From: Thermomicrobiales bacterium
GTDB lineage: Bacteria; Chloroflexota; Chloroflexia; Thermomicrobiales; UBA6265
Length of the DNA stretch: 5,370 bases
Direction: 5' to 3'
NCBI GenBank assembly: GCA_030446955.1
Contig: JAUJMG010000304.1
Coordinates: 1-5,370 of the forward strand
The notes below the pieces were generated by a model. It ran no database searches, was not told the origin of the DNA, and saw only the letters and a list, made by a program, of their open reading frames with translations. Shown piece after piece: positions 1 through 3,216 of this stretch. The translations under genes and the position numbers were made by a program. Position 1 is the first letter of the stretch; every line of letters starts with the position of its first letter.

Positions 1-218
1 CGGACTGGATGCAGGCCCTGGCCCGCATCTCGCCCGTCTACTACGCCCTGGAAGGTATTCGCAACACCCTGATCGACGGCACAGGCCTCGGCCAGGAGTG
101 GCGCAACCTCTGGCCGCTCCTGATCATGGGTGCCATCACGGTCCCGCTCGGCATCCAGATCTTCCAGCTCGGCGAGCGCTACGCCAAGCGAACCGGTCGC
201 CTGAAGCGGAGCGGATAG
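1..218 (+). CDS. ABC-2 type transporter permease, C-terminal end (partial)
   Basis: The reading frame is open from the left edge (in-frame codons from base 3) and ends at a TAG at 216-218, so about 71 C-terminal residues are visible. The sequence around Pro-Val-Tyr-Tyr-Ala-Leu-Glu-Gly-Ile-Arg, a short polar loop, one hydrophobic segment (roughly LWPLLIMGAITVPLGIQIF) and a basic end (ERYAKRTGRLKRSG) matches the usual end of ABC-2 permeases of the DrrB/YhhJ type. In this family the last transmembrane helix is followed by a short positively charged cytoplasmic tail. Such proteins form the membrane channel of drug, polysaccharide or lipid exporters and work with a separate ATPase, usually encoded just upstream, here outside the window. 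The substrate cannot be told. The internal ATG at 9 is only the first Met in view and is not a start. The gene converges with the AlkZ-like gene. Confidence 0.8.
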   Translation, partial: DWMQALARISPVYYALEGIRNTLIDGTGLGQEWRNLWPLLIMGAITVPLGIQIFQLGERYAKRTGRLKRSG

Positions 219-245
219 CCAGACGCCAGATGCCAGTTGCCATTC
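218..245. repeat. Four tandem degenerate heptamers, GCCAG(A/T)N
   Basis: Starting at the last base of the permease stop codon there are four consecutive 7-bp units: gccagac (218-224), gccagat (225-231), gccagtt (232-238) and gccattc (239-245). All four begin with GCCA and three with GCCAG. It is a short, slightly decayed simple repeat in non-coding DNA. No function can be assigned. It directly abuts the long inverted repeat that follows. Confidence 0.6.
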
Positions 246-292
246 GAGAAGTCGGGGCGTCGAGAACTACTGCCAAACGCCCTGACTTCTCG
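245..292 (+). terminator. Long inverted repeat, candidate bidirectional terminator without U-tract
   Basis: The arm cgagaagtcggggcg (245-259) pairs with cgccctgacttctcg (278-292): 14 Watson-Crick pairs plus one G-U wobble in the plus-strand RNA, around an 18-nt loop. It lies 26 nt after the permease stop, between two converging genes, where terminators are expected. No run of T follows on either strand, so it is not a textbook intrinsic terminator. It could instead be a transcript-end stabiliser or a dispersed repeat. A second, overlapping pairing (251-264 with 289-302, 13 of 14) competes with it. Confidence 0.4.
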
Positions 293-318
293 ACTCCCCG
301 ACTCCCCCACTCGCCTCA

Positions 319-515
319 GCCGGCTTGAGCCGGCTTCGTGGTCTGAGCGCGGGGATTGATCCCCGCGTCAGGAGGCGAGTGCGACCTCCCTCCGTTCCCT
401 GGCCCCTGCTCCGTCCCCGCGTCCGACCCCATCCGCGACCGCCCTTCATCAATACATCCGGACTACGTCCGGGCAGCGGCTTCGCCCGGCCCGAACCACA
501 AGCGTTCCGGTTCGG
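319..515. other. Non-coding convergent gap with a chain of short hairpins
   Basis: The 311-bp gap (219-529) shows no ORF with recognisable protein character. Its right part carries successive inverted repeats: 319-324/329-334 (gccggc, loop ttga), 348-355/360-367 (cgcgggga, loop ttga), 371-375/385-389 (ggagg), 458-463/467-472 (ccggac, 3-nt loop), 470-474/484-488 (cgggc) and 491-497/509-515 (ccgaacc). The fourth and fifth share bases and exclude each other. Some may help end transcription of the two converging genes, and the last lies 14 nt past the AlkZ-like stop. GC-rich DNA makes short palindromes common, so individual stems are weak evidence. The density is the observation. Confidence 0.45.
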
Positions 516-529
516 TCCCGCCCAGCCGA

Positions 530-1645
530 TTACCCCGAGGAGACTGGGTCACCCACCTCGAACCCAAACGAAGCGGCATCATTGTCTACAAACCGCAGCA
601 GAGGGTCGCCTTCCGCAGCGAGGGCGTCGGCGGCGCCCTGCGGTAGGGGCGCGAACGGCGTGATCCGGAGGGTGGCCGCTTGCCGTTTCCGCTCTACCTG
701 CCACGTCCCGGCCACGACGCCGTCCCACAGGAACGTCGCGCGCACCCGCAGATTCTTGGTGACCACCTGCCCGCGATGCTCGTCCGCCAGCACCCGCGTC
801 CGGTCTGCATGCGACAGCACCAGGTTGTCAAACTCCGGCAGGAAGCGCGGCGGGGCCGGGGTCTCCCCATCCGGCCGCGGCGCATCCGGCAGGTCGAACA
901 ATTCCCGGCCCCGCTCGTCCTCGAAGACCCTCAGGTTTGGCCGCAGACCGTCCAGAACCCGCTTCATCCCTTGCAACCCCGACCACGTCTGCACGTCGGC
1001 GGCGGTGGCAGGGCCAAACGCGGCCAGGTAGCGGAGGACCAGCGCCCCGGTCGCGCTGGGGTCGTCGGAGAGGGGAGCGTCCAGCCACGACTCCGCAAGC
1101 GTGAACGGCGCGGCAGCGGGGAAGCCCCACCGGTCCTGCGTTGGGACCATCACCAGCGGCAGGTGAGTCCGCACCGCGTAACCTAACGCGCGGTCGTTGA
1201 CCTGGGGAAACGACTCCACCAGCAACGGCCGCAGCTCCTCAAACGTGAGCGGCCGCTCCCCGAGCAGTCCTCGCGCCACCGGCATCACCCGGTCGAGGTC
1301 CAGCCCCTCTCCGCGCGTTCCCAGCACGCGCAGCGCCTGCGTCATTACTGGTTGCAGCGCCGGGCGGAAGGCGGCGTAGTCCGCGGCGCTCATCAGATGC
1401 AGCGTCGCGCGCATCAGGGTGGCGCGGACCACTGCCCGTTCATCGAGTGCCCGGTGTAGGTCCTCACGCCGGAACCCTGCCACGCGGGTCCAGAGGCCGA
1501 TGAAGGGCGGCTTGGCTTCCTGCGCCTGCAGACCGCACAGGCGCTCCACCGCCTCAACGGCGGACACCTCCTCCCGCGCCAGCAGCATCTGACGCGCCAG
1601 CGTCGCCCGGTTGAGCCGCCGGCGGGTGAGCACGTCCGTCCTCAT
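530..1645 (-). CDS. Winged-helix DNA-binding protein, HTH_42 / AlkZ-YcaQ-like
   Basis: A 371-residue protein from ATG 1643-1645 to TAA 530-532. It matches the HTH_42 (formerly DUF1006) superfamily, which contains the DNA glycosylases AlkZ and YcaQ/AlkX that unhook bulky or cross-linked bases. Visible family marks, numbered from this start, are LTRRRLNRATLARQ (7-20), GLQAQ (38-42), RATLHLMSAADY (79-90), LPEFDNLVLSHADRTRV (269-285) and FLWDGVVAGTWQVER (305-319). QAQ (bases 1520-1528) fits the QxQ catalytic motif I recall for AlkZ, rather than the QxD of YcaQ. Glycosylase activity is inferred; many relatives are annotated only as winged-helix proteins. The frame stays open to a GTG at 1709-1711, which would add 22 residues (AVADRGRRAGQRD and so on) that look non-conserved. 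That GTG has a GGGAG just upstream, while the chosen ATG has no clear ribosome site, so the start is uncertain. It is likely a stand-alone gene. Confidence 0.88.
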   Translation of the reverse strand: MRTDVLTRRRLNRATLARQMLLAREEVSAVEAVERLCGLQAQEAKPPFIGLWTRVAGFRREDLHRALDERAVVRATLMRATLHLMSAADYAAFRPALQPVMTQALRVLGTRGEGLDLDRVMPVARGLLGERPLTFEELRPLLVESFPQVNDRALGYAVRTHLPLVMVPTQDRWGFPAAAPFTLAESWLDAPLSDDPSATGALVLRYLAAFGPATAADVQTWSGLQGMKRVLDGLRPNLRVFEDERGRELFDLPDAPRPDGETPAPPRFLPEFDNLVLSHADRTRVLADEHRGQVVTKNLRVRATFLWDGVVAGTWQVERKRQAATLRITPFAPLPQGAADALAAEGDPLLRFVDNDAASFGFEVGDPVSSG

Positions 1646-1803
1646 GAACAACGCATCCGTATCTCGTTGCCCGGCGCGGCGGCCCCGATCTGCAACGGCG
1701 GCCCCGGGCACCCGCTCCCGCGACGTTCAACCACCTCAGCCCAGTCTCGCGAGCCATGGTAGACCGGGTTGGGTGCCACGGAGGATGGCGCAACACGTCG
1801 TCG

Positions 1804-1836
1804 CGGTTGCCCAGCCGGCAAGGAGTCCGGTTGCCC
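1804..1836. repeat. 9-bp direct repeat cggttgccc upstream of the AlkZ-like gene
   Basis: The 9-mer cggttgccc occurs at 1804-1812 and 1828-1836, 24 bp apart start to start. The second copy also forms the right arm of a small inverted repeat (ggcaa 1817-1821 with ttgcc 1831-1835). They lie in the 280-bp gap (1646-1925) upstream of the AlkZ-like gene, which otherwise shows no gene and no convincing -35/-10 pair. An operator is possible but unsupported. Confidence 0.3.
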
Positions 1837-1902
1837 GTCTGGATTGTGGCAGAAGAAGCGACTGGGAAGCCGGGTGGGGGAGCCCGGTGGACGGCCGGTC
1901 GT

Positions 1903-1920
1903 GGGAACCAAGGAGTTCCC
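1903..1920 (-). terminator. Hairpin just after the receiver stop, weak terminator candidate
   Basis: On the minus strand GGGAAC, a 6-nt loop TCCTTG, then GTTCCC form a perfect 6-bp stem beginning 6 nt past the stop codon (TAG at 1926-1928). Its position at the end of the regulator genes suits transcription termination, but no T-run follows, so it may only protect the transcript end. Confidence 0.35.
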
Positions 1921-1925
1921 GTCTC

Positions 1926-2267
1926 CTAGGCGGTCAGGGCGTGGCTCACCGCGTCGAGGAAGCGGTCGAGGTCGAACGGCTTGGGGATGAAGGGCACGCC
2001 GGGCATGGCGCGGTGCCAGGGGACGGCGCTCATCAGGAGCACCGGAATGCCCCGCTCTCTTAGGTAGACAGCCACCGCGATGCCGTCGATCCCGGGCATC
2101 ATCACGTCGCTGACCACCAAATCCGGGGCCTCGCGGTCGACCGTGTCGAGAGCGGTGCGGCCATCGAAGCAGCAGCGCACCGCGTAGCCTTCATCCTCCA
2201 GCAGGTCGGCGATCATGAACACGATGGTCCGTTCATCATCAACGACCAGGATGGTCTTGTGATCCAT
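1926..2267 (-). CDS. Single-domain response regulator (CheY-like receiver)
   Basis: A 113-residue protein that is a bare receiver domain. Visible marks: KTILVVDDE with the acidic pair Asp10-Asp11, SDVMMPGIDG with phospho-acceptor Asp54 (codon 2106-2108), Ser80 in VLLMSAV at the switch Ser/Thr position, and Lys96-Pro97 in FIPKPFD. The protein ends at helix 5 with no DNA-binding, enzyme or other output domain, so the phosphorylated form should act by protein contact or as a relay step in the cytoplasm. The frame is open upstream to 2468, but those 67 residues are Arg/Gly/Pro-rich and unlike any receiver. The ATG at 2265-2267 places the first strand normally. It lies 184 bp downstream of a second receiver and beyond that a histidine kinase, all on the same strand, so phosphorylation by that kinase is the natural guess. 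Some GC-rich relatives have exactly this length. Confidence 0.92.
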   Translation of the reverse strand: MDHKTILVVDDERTIVFMIADLLEDEGYAVRCCFDGRTALDTVDREAPDLVVSDVMMPGIDGIAVAVYLRERGIPVLLMSAVPWHRAMPGVPFIPKPFDLDRFLDAVSHALTA

Positions 2268-2290
2268 ATGGGGAGAGCCCCGCAACCTCC
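2268..2290 (-). promoter_or_regulatory. Candidate ribosome site with spacer hairpin before the receiver start
   Basis: On the minus strand a GGAGG (bases 2286-2290) lies 18 nt before the ATG, too far for a normal Shine-Dalgarno site. Between them sits GGGG-CTCT-CCCC (2270-2281), which can fold into a 4-bp hairpin with a 4-nt loop. Folding would leave 6 nt of effective spacing. No closer site is visible. This is an inference from layout only. Confidence 0.35.
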
Positions 2291-2376
2291 GACGCGCAAC
2301 AGCCGGAGTACGCCGTACCCCCGGGCTTGTAGTGCCTGTTGCACAATGGATGCCGCCAGAGCCTGGTGCTCCCCGC

Positions 2377-2405
2377 CGAATATGTGGGTCGCGTTCGGAA
2401 TTCAA
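2377..2405 (-). promoter_or_regulatory. Weak sigma-70-like promoter candidate upstream of the receiver
   Basis: On the minus strand TTGAAT (2400-2405) and TATTCG (2377-2382) are separated by exactly 17 nt. The -35 matches the consensus at 4 of 6 positions and the -10 at only 3 of 6. It would give a leader of about 100 nt before the ATG at 2267. The local A+T content is higher than around it, which is the main support; a chance match is quite possible. Confidence 0.2.
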
Positions 2406-2451
2406 CCGGCGGGGCCTCCAGGAACCTGGACCGTTGGCCCGAAGGCGCTCC

Positions 2452-2922
2452 CTACGATGTTCGCCCATCCGCGAGCCGGTTCACGGTCGCCTCCCGCCCG
2501 TCTGATGAACCATCCGCTGAAAGGTTCAAGGCCGCCTCCCGCACTGAGAGCGCCTGGTTGATCGCCCACAGCAGGTGGTTGAGGTCGAAGGGCTTGAGCA
2601 CCACGCCCACGCCGACCGAGGCCAGATGCTCCTCCATCGGCTTGACCGTCTGCACTGCGGCCGTGCAGAGCAGGAGCGGGATGGCGCAAACCTCCGGGTC
2701 CCGGCGCGAGAGGGTCAGGAGCTGCCACCCCTTGTCGTGCCCCTCGAACATGACGTCCAGCACGATCACGTCCGGGGCGAGCGTCTTGATCTTCTGGAGG
2801 TCGAGCACGTAGAGCGAGGTCGAGACCCGGAAACCTTCCTCCTCCAGCAACTCGCGGAGCAGGTCGAGGATCTCCTGGGTGTCGTTCATGACGAGGATAT
2901 GGGGAGGCATGGAGATGTCCAT
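2452..2922 (-). CDS. Single-domain response regulator, NDT-type receiver with duplicated tail
   Basis: A 156-residue protein: receiver domain at about 7-125, then a 30-residue polar tail. The opening PHILVMNDTQEILDLLREL carries Asn13-Asp14 where most receivers have two acidic residues. Phospho-acceptor Asp56 is in VIVLDVMFEG (codon 2755-2757), Thr87 in LLCTAAV is the switch residue, and Lys110-Pro111 in VVLKPFD completes the site. The NDTQEIL opening and GWQLL after the acceptor mark a subgroup of bare receivers that I recall from Chloroflexota. Start ATG 2920-2922 has a GAAAGG 8 nt upstream; an ATG four codons later lacks such a site. There is no output domain. The tail holds two copies of a 15-residue unit (128-142, 143-156). 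The gene lies 294 bp downstream of the sensor kinase and is its nearest candidate phosphorylation target; that link is inferred from position. Confidence 0.92.
   Translation of the reverse strand: MDISMPPHILVMNDTQEILDLLRELLEEEGFRVSTSLYVLDLQKIKTLAPDVIVLDVMFEGHDKGWQLLTLSRRDPEVCAIPLLLCTAAVQTVKPMEEHLASVGVGVVLKPFDLNHLLWAINQALSVREAALNLSADGSSDGREATVNRLADGRTS
2465..2542 (-). repeat. 45-bp-period tandem duplication in the receiver 3' end
   Basis: Bases 2465-2497 and 2510-2542 align without gaps at 26 of 33 positions, with a 45-bp offset, which keeps the reading frame. Shared blocks are ccatccgc, ggttca, gg and cgcctcccgc; the five central differences are contiguous. At protein level REAALNLSADGSSDG (128-142) is followed by REATVNRLADGRTS (143-156). 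The second unit ends at the stop codon. Confidence 0.75.
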
Positions 2923-2930
2923 AATGGAAG

Positions 2931-2936
2931 CCTTTC
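2931..2936 (-). promoter_or_regulatory. Ribosome binding site of the NDT-type receiver
   Basis: GAAAGG on the minus strand, 8 nt before the ATG at 2920-2922. It decides the start in favour of this ATG over the in-frame ATG at 2908-2910. Confidence 0.6.
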
Positions 2937-2940
2937 GGGC

Positions 2941-2984
2941 GAGCGGACCCCGGACCGAACAGATCCGGTGCGCTGCGGTCGCTC
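2941..2984 (-). promoter_or_regulatory. Two-tier stem in the leader of the NDT-type receiver
   Basis: On the minus strand GAGCGACC (2977-2984) can pair with GGTCCGCTC (2941-2949), eight pairs with one bulged base. It encloses an inner hairpin CCGGA/TCCGG (2964-2968 with 2950-2954, 9-nt loop). The structure ends 4 nt before the GAAAGG ribosome site, so it could affect translation. No known riboswitch core is recognised. Chance folding in GC-rich DNA is the alternative. Confidence 0.35.
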
Positions 2985-3007
2985 CCTAAAAGGCGGCCAC
3001 AAGAGGG

Positions 3008-3034
3008 CAATCCCCGCAAGGGCGCGGGGCATTG
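3008..3034 (-). terminator. Strong bulged hairpin between kinase and receiver genes
   Basis: On the minus strand CAAT-G-CCCCGC, a 6-nt loop GCCCTT, then GCGGGGATTG gives ten pairs with a single bulged G. It lies 183 to 209 nt past the kinase stop. The following bases are ccctcttg, with no true T-run, so termination is possible but not shown. It shares the 10-mer gcggggattg with the hairpin at 348-367. Confidence 0.35.
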
Positions 3035-3050
3035 TGGAAGGGGCAACGTC

Positions 3051-3077
3051 GGGGCACCTATGTGCCTTAGGTACCCC
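3051..3077 (-). other. Nine-pair hairpin in the kinase-receiver gap
   Basis: GGGGTACCT (3069-3077) pairs with AGGTGCCCC (3051-3059) in the minus-strand RNA: eight Watson-Crick pairs and one U-G, with a 9-nt loop. The wobble works only in the minus-strand transcript; in the plus strand it is a C-A mismatch. This fits a structure acting in the RNA of the kinase/receiver transcript. The rest of the 294-bp gap (2923-3216) shows no gene, and smaller palindromes occur at 3157-3168 (cccgc/gcggg) and 3176-3185 (tccggccgga). Confidence 0.4.
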
Positions 3078-3216
3078 AAGTGTACATGGTTATCGTGGGA
3101 TGTATCGGATCGCTTCGGGGACTTCCAGAGCAGTCGGAGGATCTCGCTCCCTGCGCCCCGCTTGCGGGCCACCGCTCCGGCCGGAAGTGCCCAATGCAGC
3201 CGTTGCGGGCCGGGTG

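Noticed and set aside
219..529. tRNA or other known structured RNA in the convergent gap.
   Set aside because: No cloverleaf, T-loop (GTTCRA) or known riboswitch core could be assembled from the hairpins seen.
325..663. Overlapping plus-strand frames (325-663 and 356-646) in the convergent gap.
   Set aside because: Both run into the AlkZ-like gene on the opposite strand, are Pro/Arg-rich and have no convincing ribosome site or domain.
1646..1711. The longer GTG start of the AlkZ-like gene at 1709-1711.
   Set aside because: The added 22 residues do not resemble the family N-terminus, which begins near LTRRRLNRATLARQ. It is kept as an alternative because a GGGAG precedes the GTG.
2268..2468. 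A 67-residue N-terminal extension of the classical receiver, starting at an ATG that overlaps the end of the upstream receiver by 17 nt, suggestive of translational coupling.
   Set aside because: The extension is Arg/Gly/Pro-rich and would place unstructured sequence before a receiver fold that already begins normally at Met 2265-2267.
3080..3136. Minus-strand CTGGAA...GATACAT as a promoter for the NDT-type receiver.
   Set aside because: Match to any sigma-factor consensus is too poor and several equal matches occur nearby in the same gap.
2402..3172. A 256-codon minus-strand frame overlapping the NDT-type receiver in another phase.
   Set aside because: It is rich in Arg, Pro and Gly with no domain, while the receiver frame has all catalytic residues and a ribosome site.
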